Assembly: GCA_020742515.1 (NCBI GenBank)
Contig: DYWT01000189.1
Coordinates: forward strand, 1-34,604
Reading direction: 5' to 3'
Length of the DNA stretch: 34,604 nt
Source of the DNA: Sporosarcina psychrophila
Lineage (GTDB): Bacteria; Bacillota; Bacilli; Bacillales_A; Planococcaceae
A program made the position numbers and the translations under genes. Under the pieces are notes generated by a model that searched no databases, was not told the DNA's origin, and saw only the letters and a program-made list of their open reading frames with translations. Shown in pieces: positions 17,714 to 28,965 of this stretch. The first letter of the stretch is position 1, and the number at the start of each line of letters is the position of its first letter.

Positions 17714-18694
17714 TTATTTCTCCTCCAGCCAGCGTGCCGCATCTTTCGCATGATACGTCATAACGAGATCCGCACCTGCACGCTTCATACTTGTCAACGT
17801 TTCAAGAACAATTTCCTTTTCATTAACCCAGCCATTTTGTGCCGCCGCTTTGACCATTGCGTATTCACCGCTCACATTATATGCGACAACCGGCAATGTG
17901 AAATTATCTTTGACATCACGCATGATATCGAGATACGAAAGTGCCGGTTTAACAATTAGAAAGTCAGCGCCTTCAGCTACATCAGATTCCGCTTCACGCA
18001 TTGCTTCCAGTCTATTTGCAGGATCCATTTGATACGTTTTACGATCGCCTGATTGAGGTGTAGATTCCGCTGCGTCACGGAAGGGCCCGTAATAGGCGGA
18101 TGCATATTTGACTGCATACGACATAATCGGGATATCTTCAAAACCAGCCGCATCTAACCCCTGGCGAATAGCTGCTACAAAACCGTCCATCATATTCGAT
18201 GGCGCAATAATATCCGCCCCCGCTTTCGCTTGGCTTACCGCAGTACGCGCTAGCAGTTCCAACGACGGATCGTTTAATACGTTACCGCCTTCCAGAACAC
18301 CGCAATGACCGTGGTCCGTATATTGGCACAGGCAGGTGTCCGCAATAACGATTAGATCTGGATAACGTTCTTTCGCTAAACGAGTTGCTTTTTGGACTAT
18401 CCCTTGATCGGAATAAGCTTCTGATCCCAAATGATCTTTCGTTGCCGGAAGACCGAATAGAATGATTGATGGAATTCCAAGTGAAACCACTTCATCAAGT
18501 TCAGTTGTAAAATGGTCGAGTGACTTTTGGAAGACGCCTGGCATGGAAGCGATTGGATTATTGATGTCTTCCCCATCTATGACAAAAATCGGATAAATGA
18601 AATCCTCTTTCCTCAAAACAGTTTCCCGTACCATAGAACGTAATGTAGTCGATGTGCGCAAGCGTCTGTTGCGTCTGAATTGTAATGTCTCCAA
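17714..18694 (-). CDS. hemB: Delta-aminolevulinic acid dehydratase (porphobilinogen synthase)
   Basis: 326 aa. Condenses two 5-aminolevulinates into porphobilinogen. The zinc-type cysteine cluster is seen in [20 protein letters not shown]; the Schiff-base lysines lie in [19 protein letters not shown] and [14 protein letters not shown]. Both ends abut neighbours: hemD stops 2 bp upstream and hemL starts directly after. Confidence 0.98.
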   Translation of the reverse strand: METLQFRRNRRLRTSTTLRSMVRETVLRKEDFIYPIFVIDGEDINNPIASMPGVFQKSLDHFTTELDEVVSLGIPSIILFGLPATKDHLGSEAYSDQGIVQKATRLAKERYPDLIVIADTCLCQYTDHGHCGVLEGGNVLNDPSLELLARTAVSQAKAGADIIAPSNMMDGFVAAIRQGLDAAGFEDIPIMSYAVKYASAYYGPFRDAAESTPQSGDRKTYQMDPANRLEAMREAESDVAEGADFLIVKPALSYLDIMRDVKDNFTLPVVAYNVSGEYAMVKAAAQNGWVNEKEIVLETLTSMKRAGADLVMTYHAKDAARWLEEK

Positions 18695-18696
18695 AA

Positions 18697-19455
18697 TTAC
18701 CCTTCCTTTCGTCTCGCCAACTCTTCGACGAGATCCATTAATGTGTATGTATCGGGTCTAACATGCACGGTCGCGCCAGCTTCAAGAAGCACTTTTTCCG
18801 TAACATGCCCGATGGCCCCGATTGTATAACCATTCCAGCCAACTTGTGGAACAACTTCTCCGGAAAATACTTCAACTGCCGAAGGACTCGCGAATAGAAC
18901 GTTCAATTGCTGTTTTTGTTGCAATAAATCTACGAGTGAACCGATAGATTCATTCGCACGCTCCGTTGTATAAACTGTCCATTCATCCACTTCAAAAGGA
19001 ATTTCCTCTTTAATGGTAACCCCTGCAATTGATCCGCGCAGAAACAAGATACGCCGGACATCTGTTTCAGAGGGATTGAATTCTTTAACGAATGTATCTG
19101 CACTAAACACAGTCGGGATGAAATCGACTGAAAAACCCAGCCTTTCGAGCGCTTCTGCTGTTCGCGTACCGACAGCCGCAATATTCGCGGGTATTGATCC
19201 CGCAGACATATTATAGCGTACAAGTTTAGCCCCAAACGCGGCGACCGCACTTTGACTTGTGAATATTAGCCAATCATATGTTGGACAGGCGTTTAAACGA
19301 AGCTCATCTGTCAGTTCCACTAACTCTGCTACTTGGATCAAGGGTAATGAAACTGGCATACCCCCATAACGCTTCACAAGTTCAAATACATTTTCGGACT
19401 TCGGCGTGCCTGTAAAGATGACCGTTTGACCAAGCAGCGGTTGTCCGTCACGCAT
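18697..19455 (-). CDS. hemD: Uroporphyrinogen-III synthase
   Basis: 252 aa. Cyclises hydroxymethylbilane to uroporphyrinogen III. The family is poorly conserved; seen here are the two-domain pattern with [26 protein letters not shown] at the start, [39 protein letters not shown] and the C-terminal [12 protein letters not shown], all typical of HemD. It overlaps hemC by 8 bp and is 2 bp from hemB. Confidence 0.94.
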   Translation of the reverse strand: MRDGQPLLGQTVIFTGTPKSENVFELVKRYGGMPVSLPLIQVAELVELTDELRLNACPTYDWLIFTSQSAVAAFGAKLVRYNMSAGSIPANIAAVGTRTAEALERLGFSVDFIPTVFSADTFVKEFNPSETDVRRILFLRGSIAGVTIKEEIPFEVDEWTVYTTERANESIGSLVDLLQQKQQLNVLFASPSAVEVFSGEVVPQVGWNGYTIGAIGHVTEKVLLEAGATVHVRPDTYTLMDLVEELARRKEG

Positions 19456-20377
19456 CCATTTCCGCCTTCACTTTCTCAATCACTTCCGAAGCCCCTTCAG
19501 CGCGTAATGTTTTCGCAACTTCCATACCGGCTTCAACGGGGTCCGCGCTGGTGAACGTCTTTTTAAATATTTGCTTCGCATCTGGGGAAGCGATATAGCC
19601 TGTCAGTTCAACTTCGCTGCCGTTATATTTCGCAAAACCGGCAATCGGCACTTGGCATGAGCCATCCATTTCAGTAAGGAAAGTACGCTCCGCTTCAACT
19701 TCTTTCCATGTTTTTTCATCTGTTAATTTCGCAAGTTCAGCTAATAGTTCTTTATCATCTGAGCGGCATTCAATCGCGAGTGCCCCTTGACCTACTGCCG
19801 GAATGCAATCTTCGACAGACATAAATTCCGTCGTAACCTCTTCGCTCCAGCCCATCCGTTTCATACCTGCAGCAGCAAGCAGAATCGCATCATATTCACC
19901 ATCAACCATCTTTTTCAATCGCGTATCGATATTGCCACGGATCCATTGGATATCAAGGTCGGGACGTAGTAGCAACAATTGTGAACTTCGGCGCAAACTA
20001 GACGTTCCGACAATAGCCCCTACTGGTAGGTCCATGAATTTCACATGGCCTTTCGAAATAAATGCATCGCGCGCATCTTCACGTGGTGGGATGCAGCCAA
20101 TGACAAGTCCTTCTGGCAGAACTGCTGGCATATCTTTCATGCTATGTACCGCGAAATCGATTTCTTTATCAAACAACGCTTGCTCGATTTCTTTCACGAA
20201 AAGCCCTTTACCGCCGACTTTCGACAACATAACGTCGAGGATCTGATCGCCTTTCGTAACGATTTCCTTCACTTCGAATTCAAACGGAACACCGGCAGCC
20301 TTCATTTGATCTATGAACCAGTTCGTTTGCGTCAATGCAAGTTTACTTCTTCTTGAACCTACTATTATTTTTCTCAT
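19448..20377 (-). CDS. hemC: Hydroxymethylbilane synthase (porphobilinogen deaminase)
   Basis: 309 aa. Links four porphobilinogens into hydroxymethylbilane on a dipyrromethane cofactor. Seen: [20 protein letters not shown] at the start, [41 protein letters not shown] and the cofactor cysteine in [21 protein letters not shown] precedes the ATG. It lies 155 bp downstream of hemX; that gap contains a strong hairpin. Confidence 0.98.
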   Translation of the reverse strand: MRKIIVGSRRSKLALTQTNWFIDQMKAAGVPFEFEVKEIVTKGDQILDVMLSKVGGKGLFVKEIEQALFDKEIDFAVHSMKDMPAVLPEGLVIGCIPPREDARDAFISKGHVKFMDLPVGAIVGTSSLRRSSQLLLLRPDLDIQWIRGNIDTRLKKMVDGEYDAILLAAAGMKRMGWSEEVTTEFMSVEDCIPAVGQGALAIECRSDDKELLAELAKLTDEKTWKEVEAERTFLTEMDGSCQVPIAGFAKYNGSEVELTGYIASPDAKQIFKKTFTSADPVEAGMEVAKTLRAEGASEVIEKVKAEMDA

Positions 20378-20429
20378 ATTAATTAATCCAACCTTTCTTA
20401 TTCAAATACGCTTTGGTCTATTTGTACAC

Positions 20430-20534
20430 AGATTTTTATCAAGCTTGCTCGATAAACTCCTCTAAAAAACCTGTGATATCCTCGGAGGCTTTAACTTAAT
20501 ACAGCTGGAGTTTGAAACCTGGCTGTATTAAGTT
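20430..20534 (-). other. hemX-hemC intercistronic region with two inverted repeats
   Basis: A perfect 13-bp stem (AACTTAATACAGC at 20493-20505, GCTGTATTAAGTT at 20522-20534) begins at the hemX stop and has a 16-base loop but no following T-run. A second imperfect hairpin lies near 20437-20456 (TTATCGAGC / GCTTGATAA on the minus strand). They may act as partial terminator, RNA processing site or mRNA-stability element. Confidence 0.55.
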
Positions 20535-21363
20535 ATATCCAAAAGTGAAAATCGGATAATTTGCTTCCCAGGAAAAAATTGATGATAACAAAAAGGAATG
20601 CGAATACGTTCGCCCATGCAAAGTCATTTCCTGTTAGCTTACCACTCCGCTTCAAGAATAATACAGAACCATAGATGGCAAGCAGGAAAAATGAGCCTAA
20701 AATTTTTATATCAAAAAATGACCATATTTCAAGTGCAACAGCCGCCCACTGCATACCAAGAATCAAACTGACAAGCAGAAACGGGATACCCGTATAAAGA
20801 GATGCTCTCATACCTACTTCTGTTTGTTGGAGAGAAGGAAGCCTATTAAATTGCTTTGACCATTTCTTCTTCTTCAAAATTTTATAGACGAGAAGATAAA
20901 GTACCGAAAAAACGAATGACATTGCAAATGCCGCATAGGACAAAATAGCGAATGTGATATGAATGAAAAGCAGTTCTGAAATAAGGGCTTCCCCTATTGG
21001 AGATTGTTCAATTTGCATAGGAGCAAACGTATGAATCGTCATGAAAATAAATCCTATTACATTTAAGAAGAAGACAGCATGCCCGACTTTGTAAAACAAG
21101 TGCAGGATAATCGATAAAGTAATTAGAAGCCATGCGTAAAAATAGATTCCTTCAAACAAGGAGAGTACCGGGAATCTCCCCTTCTCAAACATATACATAA
21201 CTAGGAAAAATGTTTGCAGAAAGTAGACGATAGATAAAATCCAAAAAGCGCTGCGATGTGCAATTGTGTCCTTATTCAAATAATCTATAAAATAAAAAAC
21301 GAGACTAACCGCGTATAAAATAACCATAACTTCATGCAGTCTCGCCATCATCATTTCAACCAT
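20533..21363 (-). CDS. hemX: HemX, cytochrome c assembly (CcsA)-like membrane protein
   Basis: 276 aa, integral membrane protein with about eight hydrophobic segments and the CcsA/HemX-like layout, including a segment near LLFIHITFAILSYAAFAMSFVFSVLYLL. In B. subtilis HemX lowers the amount of HemA (glutamyl-tRNA reductase). Lies between hemA and hemC as in B. subtilis. Identified from position and membrane pattern; heme handling is inferred. Confidence 0.9.
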   Translation of the reverse strand: MVEMMMARLHEVMVILYAVSLVFYFIDYLNKDTIAHRSAFWILSIVYFLQTFFLVMYMFEKGRFPVLSLFEGIYFYAWLLITLSIILHLFYKVGHAVFFLNVIGFIFMTIHTFAPMQIEQSPIGEALISELLFIHITFAILSYAAFAMSFVFSVLYLLVYKILKKKKWSKQFNRLPSLQQTEVGMRASLYTGIPFLLVSLILGMQWAAVALEIWSFFDIKILGSFFLLAIYGSVLFLKRSGKLTGNDFAWANVFAFLFVIINFFLGSKLSDFHFWI

Positions 21364-21389
21364 GATAATTTCTCTGCCTTTCTAATACC

Positions 21390-21444
21390 AAAGGGGCATT
21401 TCCTTCATCTATAGTGTAGCATACAGATGCGGAAACGCCCCTTT
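21390..21444 (-). other. Intercistronic hairpin between hemA and hemX
   Basis: AAAGGGGC (21390-21397) pairs with GCCCCTTT (21437-21444); the stem continues with TTTCC/GGAAA and an inner AGATG/CATCT-type pair. It fills the 90-bp gap between hemA and hemX. There is no T-run on the minus strand, so a full terminator is unlikely. Confidence 0.6.
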
Positions 21445-21453
21445 GACAAACGT

Positions 21454-22818
21454 TCAAAATGTCAAATCCGGTTGTGCCGTAGCATTTCTTTCCGCTCTGA
21501 CTTTTAACCGTTCTTTCGCTTGTTTTGCAAGCATTTCTTTCTCCTTCACAACGTCATCATCAATACCAAATATTTGCTGGAAGAACTCCAGTTTTTCGAC
21601 AGATTTTGAATCCATCGCTAGTTCTTTCGCTTGTAAAATGGGATCTTTCAATAATTGATTGACAATCGATTTGGTATGTTTACTTAATACTTTCTTTTCT
21701 CGCTCCGTCAAATCAGGCATTTTATTCTCAATACTCGCCATCGTTTCCGATTGAATACGGTGTGCTTTTTGACGAAGTGCCGAAATGACAGGCACTACTC
21801 CAAGTTGAGCGACCCATTCTTTAAATACTACAATTTCCTGCTCAATCATTAGACCGATTTCCTCGGCAGCCCGCTTTCTTTCCGCTAGATTAGCTTCGAC
21901 AATACCCTGCAAATCATCGATATCATACAGGAACACATTCGGTAAATCACCAATACGGGGATCCAAATCACGCGGTACTGCAATATCAACCATAAATAGC
22001 GGCCGTCCTTTACGCAACCGTTCAACTAGCTGCATAAGTTCAAAATCAATAACAAAATCAGTAGCCCCTGTTGAACTGATAAGTACATCTGCTTCAAGAA
22101 GCGTGCATTGCAGCTCTGCCATCGATTTCGCTACACCGTCGAATTTATCAGCGAGTACTTCCGCCTTCGAGAGTGTTCTGTTAACGACTGTCACTTTGCT
22201 AGCACCGCTACCATGCAAGTTCTTAACGGCGAGTTCACCCATTTCCCCTGCTCCAAGAATAGCGACATGCTTTTTATCCAAAGTGCCAAAGATCTTTTTG
22301 CCGAGTTCTACAGCAGCATAGGACACTGAAACCGCGTTATCGCCAATTGCAGTTTCAGTATGTGCTTTCTTCGCAAGTGTCACGGCTTGTTTAAATAGTT
22401 CATTAAAAACAGTACCTGTTGTTCCAATCGTTTGGCCCTCAAGGAAACTGTCACGCACTTGCCCTAATATTTGTGTTTCACCAAGAACCATGGAATCGAT
22501 ACCTGCCGCAACACGCATCAGATGCTCAATCGCTCCATCATTTTCCATGATAACTAAATGAGACGAGAAAGAATCAAGCGGCATATCGAACCATTCCGCC
22601 AAGAAATTTTTCACATAGTAGCGGCCTGTATGCAGCTGATCGACAACTGCATAAATCTCTGTCCGGTTACATGTCGATATAATAATGTTTTCTAATATAC
22701 TTTTTTGCTGTTGCAATGTCTGCATCGCTTGTGGCAGTTCTGTTTCAATAAAAGATAATTTCTCCCTTATTTCGACAGGTGCTGTCCGGTGATTGACACC
22801 GATTACGATTGTATGCAT
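21454..22818 (-). CDS. hemA: Glutamyl-tRNA reductase
   Basis: 454 aa. NADPH-dependent reduction of glutamyl-tRNA to glutamate-1-semialdehyde, the entry step of heme synthesis. Seen: [20 protein letters not shown], the catalytic cysteine in [27 protein letters not shown], the NADP-binding [17 protein letters not shown] and a long C-terminal dimerisation helix region. AGAGGTG lies upstream of the ATG. First gene of the hem operon; a PerR-like box lies 117-131 bp ahead. Confidence 0.98.
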   Translation of the reverse strand: MHTIVIGVNHRTAPVEIREKLSFIETELPQAMQTLQQQKSILENIIISTCNRTEIYAVVDQLHTGRYYVKNFLAEWFDMPLDSFSSHLVIMENDGAIEHLMRVAAGIDSMVLGETQILGQVRDSFLEGQTIGTTGTVFNELFKQAVTLAKKAHTETAIGDNAVSVSYAAVELGKKIFGTLDKKHVAILGAGEMGELAVKNLHGSGASKVTVVNRTLSKAEVLADKFDGVAKSMAELQCTLLEADVLISSTGATDFVIDFELMQLVERLRKGRPLFMVDIAVPRDLDPRIGDLPNVFLYDIDDLQGIVEANLAERKRAAEEIGLMIEQEIVVFKEWVAQLGVVPVISALRQKAHRIQSETMASIENKMPDLTEREKKVLSKHTKSIVNQLLKDPILQAKELAMDSKSVEKLEFFQQIFGIDDDVVKEKEMLAKQAKERLKVRAERNATAQPDLTF

Positions 22819-23078
22819 CAGGTGTTCACACCTCTCACGTTCTATTTCACGCTTTCCATTATATCATATGGTCGTCACTTATCCGGATGGTAATTGTGAA
22901 CAACATATGACTACGAACGGTTAAGCGCCACTATTTATAATGATTACAATCTAATTCTAACAGCCTTCAGATTCACAAGCAATCAATGTGCAATCACAAA
23001 TAGAAATTACTCGGGACTAAAAGACTGATTCACTGTACTATATGACAATAACAACAAAACTATACGACTCAAAATCAT
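22819..23078 (-). promoter_or_regulatory. hemA control region
   Basis: About 260 bp without a gene between the engB terminator and hemA. It holds a PerR-like operator (annotated separately) and AT-rich candidates for -10 boxes (TATAAA within the operator; TATAAT at about 22860-22865 without a good -35). I see nothing else in it. Confidence 0.5.
22935..22949 (-). promoter_or_regulatory. PerR-type operator ahead of hemA
   Basis: TTGTAATCATTATAA on the minus strand matches the PerR-box consensus TTATAATNATTATAA at all but one position. In B. subtilis the hemAXCDBL operon is repressed by PerR and induced by peroxide, so the location supports the call. The related Fur and Zur boxes are similar but fit less well. 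Confidence 0.72.
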
Positions 23079-23113
23079 AAAAAAATCCAGAAAACGACGT
23101 ATCGTTTTCCGAA
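23079..23113 (-). terminator. Rho-independent terminator after engB
   Basis: GAAAACGA and TCGTTTTC (23090-23097 and 23102-23109) form an 8-bp stem with a 4-base loop; on the minus strand it is followed by a T-run of seven. It ends the lon-engB unit. Confidence 0.85.
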
Positions 23114-23129
23114 TCCTTTAGTTGCAACT

Positions 23130-23711
23130 TTACATTCTGCTTTCAATCTCTTTCCAAGCTGCTTCCATGCCAATTCCTTTTTCAGAAGAAAAGACGATCA
23201 GCGAATCATATGGCCGCATATCAAGTGTTTCACGCACAACTTTTTTATGCTTTTCCCATTTCCCTTTTGGAATTTTATCTGCTTTTGTCGCAATGACAAT
23301 TACAGGCATATTATTATTCACAAGGAAATCGTACATCAAACAATCATCAGCACTAGGAGCATGACGCAAATCAACAATTTGAATGACAGCACGAAGATGT
23401 TCCCGTTCAGTCATATATTGTTGAATAAATTTCCCCCAGGTTTCACGAGATGACTTTGAAACTTTTGCGTAGCCGTATCCTGGTACATCCACAAAAAACA
23501 GCTGTTCTTCGATTTTGTAGAAGTTTAGTGTTTGTGTCTTACCTGGTTTAGACGATGTTCGAGCAAGACTCTTTCTACCAATCATTTTGTTTATAAAAGA
23601 TGATTTTCCAACATTGGAACGGCCTGCTAAAGCAAATTCCGGATATCCTTCTGTTGGATATTGTTCGGGTCGTACTGCACTCATTATCATTTCTACGTTG
23701 TGGACTTTCAT
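23130..23711 (-). CDS. engB: Ribosome biogenesis GTPase YsxC/EngB
   Basis: 193 aa, standard for the family. Essential GTPase needed for 50S subunit assembly. G1 is [14 protein letters not shown]2 around [14 protein letters not shown]3 is [12 protein letters not shown]4 is [12 protein letters not shown]5 is [12 protein letters not shown] overlaps the lon stop as ATGA, so it is coupled to lon as in B. subtilis. Confidence 0.97.
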   Translation of the reverse strand: MKVHNVEMIMSAVRPEQYPTEGYPEFALAGRSNVGKSSFINKMIGRKSLARTSSKPGKTQTLNFYKIEEQLFFVDVPGYGYAKVSKSSRETWGKFIQQYMTEREHLRAVIQIVDLRHAPSADDCLMYDFLVNNNMPVIVIATKADKIPKGKWEKHKKVVRETLDMRPYDSLIVFSSEKGIGMEAAWKEIESRM

Positions 23712-26032
23712 TTGGAAGTCTCCTCCAATGCAATTTCGAGGACCTCTTCTGCGTCGGAAACGAGCTTAAATGTCAGTTCTTCCCGAACGCTTTCTGGAAT
23801 ATCTTCGATGTCGCGCTCATTTTCTTTTGGCAAGATAATTGTCGTCAAGCCAGCTCGATGAGCACTTAAAGTTTTTTCTTTCACGCCACCAATCGGCAAA
23901 ACCCTGCCGCGCAGTGTAATTTCACCAGTCATCCCGACTTCACGGCGCACTGGCCGCTTTGTCAATGCGGAGACTAGTGCTGTAGCAATCGTAACACCAG
24001 CCGATGGACCATCTTTCGGTATTGCTCCTTCCGGTACGTGTATGTGGATATCACACTTTTCGTGGAAATCTGGATCAATGCCGAATTCTACAGTTTTTGA
24101 ACGTACATAAGATAATGCGGTTTGTGCAGACTCTTTCATGACATCTCCAAGTTTCCCTGTCAGAATAAGCTTACCTTTTCCTGGCGATAAAGAAACCTCA
24201 ATCTGCAATGTATCTCCACCGACTTGCGTATAAGCAAGCCCTGTTGCCACACCTATTTGATTTACTGTTTCGGCTTGACCGTATCTGTACTTCTTTTTGC
24301 CTATCAACGATTCAAGTGTCCGTGGGCTGACTGTGATACTTTTCTTCTCACCTGTAACTATCTGCTTCGCCGCTTTTCGGCAAATGCCCGCAATCTGACG
24401 TTCCAAGCCGCGTACCCCTGCCTCACGCGTGTAATATCTTACGATGTCTTGAATTGCAGGATCGTTAATACGCACTTGTGACTTCGTCAGTCCATGCTCT
24501 TTCAACTGTTTCGGTATCAAGTGATTCTTTACGATAGAGCGCTTCTCAATTTCTGTGTAGCCAGCAATTGAGATGATTTCCATCCGGTCACGAAGCGGCC
24601 CTGGAACCGCACTTAAATTATTGGCAGTCGCAATGAACAAGACATTTGATAAGTTATAAGGCTCTTCGATGTAATGATCACTGAATTTATTGTTCTGTTC
24701 TGGGTCTAGTACTTCAAGCATGGCAGACGATGGGTCTCCCCGGAAGTCATTCGACATCTTATCAATCTCATCCAGTAGAAACACGGGGTTAATCTTTCCA
24801 GCTTTTTTCATCCCTTGGATAATCCGCCCAGGCATCGCACCCACATATGTCCGTCTATGACCGCGGATTTCTGACTCATCACGTACCCCACCAAGTGAAA
24901 TCCGAACAAACTTCCTGCCAAGTGATTCTGCGATAGACCTTGCTAAAGATGTTTTCCCGACACCTGGAGGACCTTCAAGACAAAGAATTGGCCCCCGTAA
25001 CGAATTCGTTAACTGACGAACTGCTAGATATTCAAGAATACGTTCTTTAACAGCTTCCAGTCCATCATGGTCGCGGTTTAAAATGTCCTCTGAACGTTTA
25101 ATGTCAAGCTGATCCTTTGATGCATCAGACCACGGCAACGTAACAAGCCACTCAATATAGTTACGGATGACTCCACTTTCTGCAGCCGCACCCGGTATTT
25201 TTTCATATCTATCAAGTTCACGCAAAGCGGCTTCCTTCACACCTTCAGGCATGCCGGCATTCTCAATCTGCGCAGTCAAATCTACAATTTCCAGACCCTT
25301 ACCATCTTTATCACCCAGTTCAGTCTGGATGGCCTTCATTTGTTCTCGAAGGTAGAACTCTTTTTGGGTTCGCTCCATCGCTTCTCTGACACGTTCATTA
25401 ATTTTCTTCTCAAGATTAAGCACTTCTTGTTCGTTATAAAGTCTGCTCATAAGCCATTCAAGACGTGTATTGACATTTTTTATTTCAAGCACTTCTTGCT
25501 TTGCAGCCAATTTGAGCGGTAAATGAGAAGCGATTGTATCAGCAAGTCTACCTGGTTCTGTAATTGAAGCGACGGAGTCATATGTTTCTTCTGTTACTTT
25601 TTTAGAAATTTTTGAGTACTTTTTAAAATATGTAAGCAGCGTTCTCATTAATGCTTCTGATTCAGCGTCTATTTCCTCATCATCTGGAAAACCGATTACT
25701 TCGACGACTGGATAAAGATCTGCTTCCTCGTAATTTGACCATTCCGCACGTTCGATTCCCTCAATAAGTATGCGATAGGTTCCGTTTGGTAACTGTGTCA
25801 TCGATTTAACGAACGCCAGTGTCCCTATTTTAAATAAATCTTCGGGTTCCGGGTTTTCAATACTGATATCCTTTTGCGTTGCAAGAAAAATAAGGTTATT
25901 TTGTGCAATTGCATGCTCTATAGCAAATACGGAACGCTCTCTTCCAACATCAATATGTAAAATCATCGTAGGGTAGACAAGCAACCCTCGAAGTGGCAAC
26001 AGTGGTATATTATTCAATTTATCAGTCGACAT
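23708..26032 (-). CDS. lon: ATP-dependent protease Lon (LonA type)
   Basis: 774 aa, as in B. subtilis LonA. N-terminal substrate-binding domain (1-200), coiled coil (about 205-260), AAA+ module with Walker [21 protein letters not shown] and Walker [12 protein letters not shown], then the protease domain with catalytic serine in [17 protein letters not shown] and lysine in [16 protein letters not shown]. Degrades damaged and regulatory proteins in the cytoplasm. It lies directly between clpX and engB; the B. subtilis lonB gene that normally precedes lonA is absent here. Confidence 0.98.
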   Translation of the reverse strand: MSTDKLNNIPLLPLRGLLVYPTMILHIDVGRERSVFAIEHAIAQNNLIFLATQKDISIENPEPEDLFKIGTLAFVKSMTQLPNGTYRILIEGIERAEWSNYEEADLYPVVEVIGFPDDEEIDAESEALMRTLLTYFKKYSKISKKVTEETYDSVASITEPGRLADTIASHLPLKLAAKQEVLEIKNVNTRLEWLMSRLYNEQEVLNLEKKINERVREAMERTQKEFYLREQMKAIQTELGDKDGKGLEIVDLTAQIENAGMPEGVKEAALRELDRYEKIPGAAAESGVIRNYIEWLVTLPWSDASKDQLDIKRSEDILNRDHDGLEAVKERILEYLAVRQLTNSLRGPILCLEGPPGVGKTSLARSIAESLGRKFVRISLGGVRDESEIRGHRRTYVGAMPGRIIQGMKKAGKINPVFLLDEIDKMSNDFRGDPSSAMLEVLDPEQNNKFSDHYIEEPYNLSNVLFIATANNLSAVPGPLRDRMEIISIAGYTEIEKRSIVKNHLIPKQLKEHGLTKSQVRINDPAIQDIVRYYTREAGVRGLERQIAGICRKAAKQIVTGEKKSITVSPRTLESLIGKKKYRYGQAETVNQIGVATGLAYTQVGGDTLQIEVSLSPGKGKLILTGKLGDVMKESAQTALSYVRSKTVEFGIDPDFHEKCDIHIHVPEGAIPKDGPSAGVTIATALVSALTKRPVRREVGMTGEITLRGRVLPIGGVKEKTLSAHRAGLTTIILPKENERDIEDIPESVREELTFKLVSDAEEVLEIALEETSK

Positions 26033-26084
26033 GCGGATGCCCCCCCATTAATTATGTATATCCAACTTTAGATTCATTAAAACG

Positions 26085-26137
26085 TTAAAAAAACTGACAT
26101 CCGATGAGCGCATATGCACGCGCGTCGTCGGAGTCAG
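26085..26137 (-). terminator. Terminator after clpX
   Basis: On the minus strand CTGACTCCGACGA pairs with TCATCGGATGTCAG with one bulge, with a GC-rich inner region, followed by T7. It lies about 17 bp after the clpX stop and separates clpX from lon. Confidence 0.8.
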
Positions 26138-26153
26138 CTTCATCCTTCAGGCG

Positions 26154-27419
26154 TTACGCCGAGTTTTTCTCATTATCCAGATAAACCCGGGTTCCGTCTT
26201 CCGTTGAAAGAATTGGATTTGATTGTCCCAAGACGGATTCTTTTGTAATGAGACACTCTGTCACCTCTTCAAGTGATGGCAGTTCATACATTACGTCGAG
26301 CATGATATTTTCGATAATTGAACGAAGACCGCGCGCACCAGTTTTTCTTGTGATGGCCTCTTTTGCAATTTCAAGCAAGGCATCATCTTCAAACCGCAGT
26401 GCAACGTCATCAAGTTCAAACATTTTTTGATATTGTTTTACGATCGCATTTTTCGGAAGCGTCAAAATCTGATAAAGCGTATCTTCACTCAACTGCTCAA
26501 GGCTTGCAAGAACAGGTAAACGACCTACAAATTCCGGTATCAGACCGAAACGCTGAAGATCTTCTGGAATCAGTTTAGCAAGGTATGATTCCTCTTCAAC
26601 AACCGTATTTGGTTCAGCACCGAAACCGATTACTTTTTGCCCAATCCGACGTTTAATGATCTCTTCGATACCGTCGAAAGCTCCTCCTACGATAAATAGG
26701 ATATTCGTCGTATCGATTTGGATAAATTCTTGATGTGGATGTTTACGACCACCCTGTGGCGGCACACTCGCAACTGTACCTTCCAGGATTTTAAGAAGTG
26801 CCTGTTGTACACCTTCTCCTGAAACATCGCGTGTTATGGACGCATTTTCGGATTTACGTGCAACTTTATCGATTTCATCAATATAGATGATTCCTTTTTC
26901 TGCACGATCCACATCATAATCTGCTGCTTGAATCAGTTTAAGCAGAATATTTTCCACGTCTTCTCCGACATATCCTGCTTCAGTCAAAGATGTAGCATCC
27001 GCAATTGCGAACGGTACGTCAAGAATTCTTGCAAGTGTTTGAGCAAGCAATGTTTTACCGCTCCCAGTCGGTCCGATAAGTACGATATTAGATTTCGATA
27101 ACTCGACATCGTCTATCTTACTGTTCGAATTGACGCGTTTATAATGGTTATAGACAGCAACTGAAAGTGATTTCTTTGCACGGTCCTGCCCAATTAGGTA
27201 ATCATCAAGAATACTTTGTATTTCTTTCGGCTTCGGAACGTCTTTTAACTCGAATCCTTCTTCAAGCCCGACTTCCTCTTCAACGATTTCAGCACAAAGT
27301 TCAACACATTCATCACAAATATAGACGCCTTGACCAGCGACTAGCTTACGAACCTGCTCCTGGGATTTCCCGCAAAAAGAACAGTTCAAGTTATCTTTTT
27401 CATCGTTAAATTTGAACAT
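26154..27419 (-). CDS. clpX: ATP-dependent Clp protease ATP-binding subunit ClpX
   Basis: 421 aa from ATG at 27419, close to B. subtilis ClpX (420) with the same MFKFN start; an in-frame GTG nine bases earlier overlaps the AGGGG site and is less likely. Hexameric unfoldase that feeds ClpP. Zinc-binding CSFCGKSQ with CDECVELC (four cysteines), Walker [16 protein letters not shown], Walker [11 protein letters not shown], sensor region [10 protein letters not shown], and the IGF-type ClpP loop in [12 protein letters not shown]. Own promoter and terminator. Confidence 0.98.
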   Translation of the reverse strand: MFKFNDEKDNLNCSFCGKSQEQVRKLVAGQGVYICDECVELCAEIVEEEVGLEEGFELKDVPKPKEIQSILDDYLIGQDRAKKSLSVAVYNHYKRVNSNSKIDDVELSKSNIVLIGPTGSGKTLLAQTLARILDVPFAIADATSLTEAGYVGEDVENILLKLIQAADYDVDRAEKGIIYIDEIDKVARKSENASITRDVSGEGVQQALLKILEGTVASVPPQGGRKHPHQEFIQIDTTNILFIVGGAFDGIEEIIKRRIGQKVIGFGAEPNTVVEEESYLAKLIPEDLQRFGLIPEFVGRLPVLASLEQLSEDTLYQILTLPKNAIVKQYQKMFELDDVALRFEDDALLEIAKEAITRKTGARGLRSIIENIMLDVMYELPSLEEVTECLITKESVLGQSNPILSTEDGTRVYLDNEKNSA

Positions 27420-27444
27420 TATGCTCACCCCTATTCAAGTGACA

Positions 27445-27473
27445 ATCTTACAAGATTCCCCGATTTTTATCAA
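27445..27473 (-). promoter_or_regulatory. Sigma-A promoter of clpX
   Basis: Minus strand: -35 TTGATA (27473-27468), 17-bp spacer, -10 TAAGAT (27450-27445). It lies just before the clpX Shine-Dalgarno region. Confidence 0.65.
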
Positions 27474-27522
27474 CTAATTAGAATTCTTCTCTTTACAAGA
27501 AGTAAAATCCATGTCTTCCTAT

Positions 27523-27553
27523 GAAAAACAAGGTACGGTCTTCCGTACCTTGT
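27523..27553 (-). terminator. Rho-independent terminator after tig
   Basis: ACAAGGTACGG (27528-27538) and CCGTACCTTGT (27543-27553) form a perfect 11-bp stem with a 4-base loop; on the minus strand TTTTTC follows. It lies 15 bp after the tig stop. Confidence 0.88.
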
Positions 27554-27568
27554 CCTTATTGCATTATA

Positions 27569-28855
27569 TTATTCAGTAATCTTTGCGTTTTCAACAAGGA
27601 ACTCGACTGTTTTATTGAAACGAAGGTCGTTTTCAAGAATCGTAGTTCCACCAAGTGTTGTTTTGATCTGCTCGATATCCATACCGAATTGTGCAGACAT
27701 TTTTTCAAGTTCTGCATTAATGTCAGCTTCATCAACCTCGATATTTTCAGCTTTACCAATCGCTTCAAGTACCAGTGAAACACGAACACGGTTTTGTGCG
27801 TCATCTTTCATTTGTGAACGAAGTGCTGCTTCGTCTTGTCCAGAGAACTGGAAGTAAAGCTCAAGGTTCATTCCTTGCGATTGAAGTCTTTGGCCAAATT
27901 CTTCCATCATACGTTCAACTTCAGATTCAATCATCACTTCTGGAATATCAACTTCCATATTACGTGCTGCCGCTTCAACTAGGTCATCGCGAAGAGCTGT
28001 TTCAGACGCGGATTTTTTCTCTTCTAAAGTTGTTTCTTTCAACTTCGCACGCAATGCGTCGAGGCTTTCAACTTCTTCATCAATTTCTTTAGCAAGTTCG
28101 TCATCTAGTGCAGGAATTTCTTTTGTTTTGATTTCATGGATTTTCACTTTGAAAATCGCTGGTTTACCTGCAAGTTCTGCTGCATGGTATTCTTCAGGGA
28201 AATTCACTTCGACATCTTTTTCTTCGTCTTGTTTCATGCCGATCAATTGCTCTTCAAATCCAGGGATAAATGAACCTGAACCAATTTCAAGATCGTACTG
28301 CTCTGCTTTACCGCCATCGAAAACTTCGCCATCAACAGAACCTTCGAAGTCGATTTTCACTGTATCGCCGTTTTCAACTGCGCCGTCTTCTTTCACAGCC
28401 AATTCAGCGAATGCTAGTTGACGTTCTTTCAATTGCTCTTCGATTTCCTCATCAGTAACTGCTGTTTCCTGACGTGTTACTTCAAGACCTTTATAATCCC
28501 CAAGCTTCACTTCTGGCTTCAGTGTGATAAGTGCTTTAAAAATAAGCTCTTTTCCTTTTTCCATTTGCTCGATGTCGATTTCTGGACGGTCGATTGGTTC
28601 AACGCCCGCTTCGTCAAGTGCGTTTGAGTATGCTTCTGGAAGAATGAAATCAAGTGCTTCATTGTAAAGCGATTCTACGCCATACATTTTTTCAAACATT
28701 GGACGCGGCATTTTCCCTTTACGGAAACCTGGTGCTTGTACTGTTTTAACAACTTTCTTGAATGCTTTATCAAGACCCGCTGTTACTACTTCTGCGGGTA
28801 CTTCTACTGTAAGAGTCCCTGTGTTTCCTTCTTGCTTTTCCCATTTGACTGACAT
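27569..28855 (-). CDS. tig: Trigger factor
   Basis: 428 aa from ATG at 28855, preceded by GGAGG with 9-bp spacing; the frame is open a further 22 codons upstream but without a ribosome site, and [10 protein letters not shown] matches the known N-terminus. Ribosome-associated chaperone and peptidyl-prolyl isomerase. The ribosome-binding signature is [17 protein letters not shown] (about 44-60); the FKBP-type domain lies around 160-250 ([23 protein letters not shown]); the helical C-terminal domain follows. Acidic overall, as usual. Confidence 0.97.
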   Translation of the reverse strand: MSVKWEKQEGNTGTLTVEVPAEVVTAGLDKAFKKVVKTVQAPGFRKGKMPRPMFEKMYGVESLYNEALDFILPEAYSNALDEAGVEPIDRPEIDIEQMEKGKELIFKALITLKPEVKLGDYKGLEVTRQETAVTDEEIEEQLKERQLAFAELAVKEDGAVENGDTVKIDFEGSVDGEVFDGGKAEQYDLEIGSGSFIPGFEEQLIGMKQDEEKDVEVNFPEEYHAAELAGKPAIFKVKIHEIKTKEIPALDDELAKEIDEEVESLDALRAKLKETTLEEKKSASETALRDDLVEAAARNMEVDIPEVMIESEVERMMEEFGQRLQSQGMNLELYFQFSGQDEAALRSQMKDDAQNRVRVSLVLEAIGKAENIEVDEADINAELEKMSAQFGMDIEQIKTTLGGTTILENDLRFNKTVEFLVENAKITE

Positions 28856-28924
28856 AATAAAATACCTCCGAATCGTTTTGGCCAATATCTTTTCGTACTT
28901 ATATACTCCATTGACAACCATTTC

Positions 28925-28952
28925 AGTATATCATAGTCTCTTCATCTTTCAA
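28925..28952 (-). promoter_or_regulatory. Putative promoter of tig
   Basis: Minus strand: -35 TTGAAA (28952-28947), 16-bp spacer, -10 TATACT (28930-28925). It lies in the gap between the TPR gene and tig. Confidence 0.5.
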
Positions 28953-28965
28953 CAGATTTCGCACT

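Noticed and set aside
26033..26047. Run of seven G before lon as an unusual control element
   Set aside because: It is simply at Shine-Dalgarno distance from the lon ATG and may act as a G-rich ribosome site; no further structure seen.
28856..28921. Longer trigger factor reading starting at 28921
   Set aside because: The extra 22 codons cover the Shine-Dalgarno site, and the family start [10 protein letters not shown] is at 28855.
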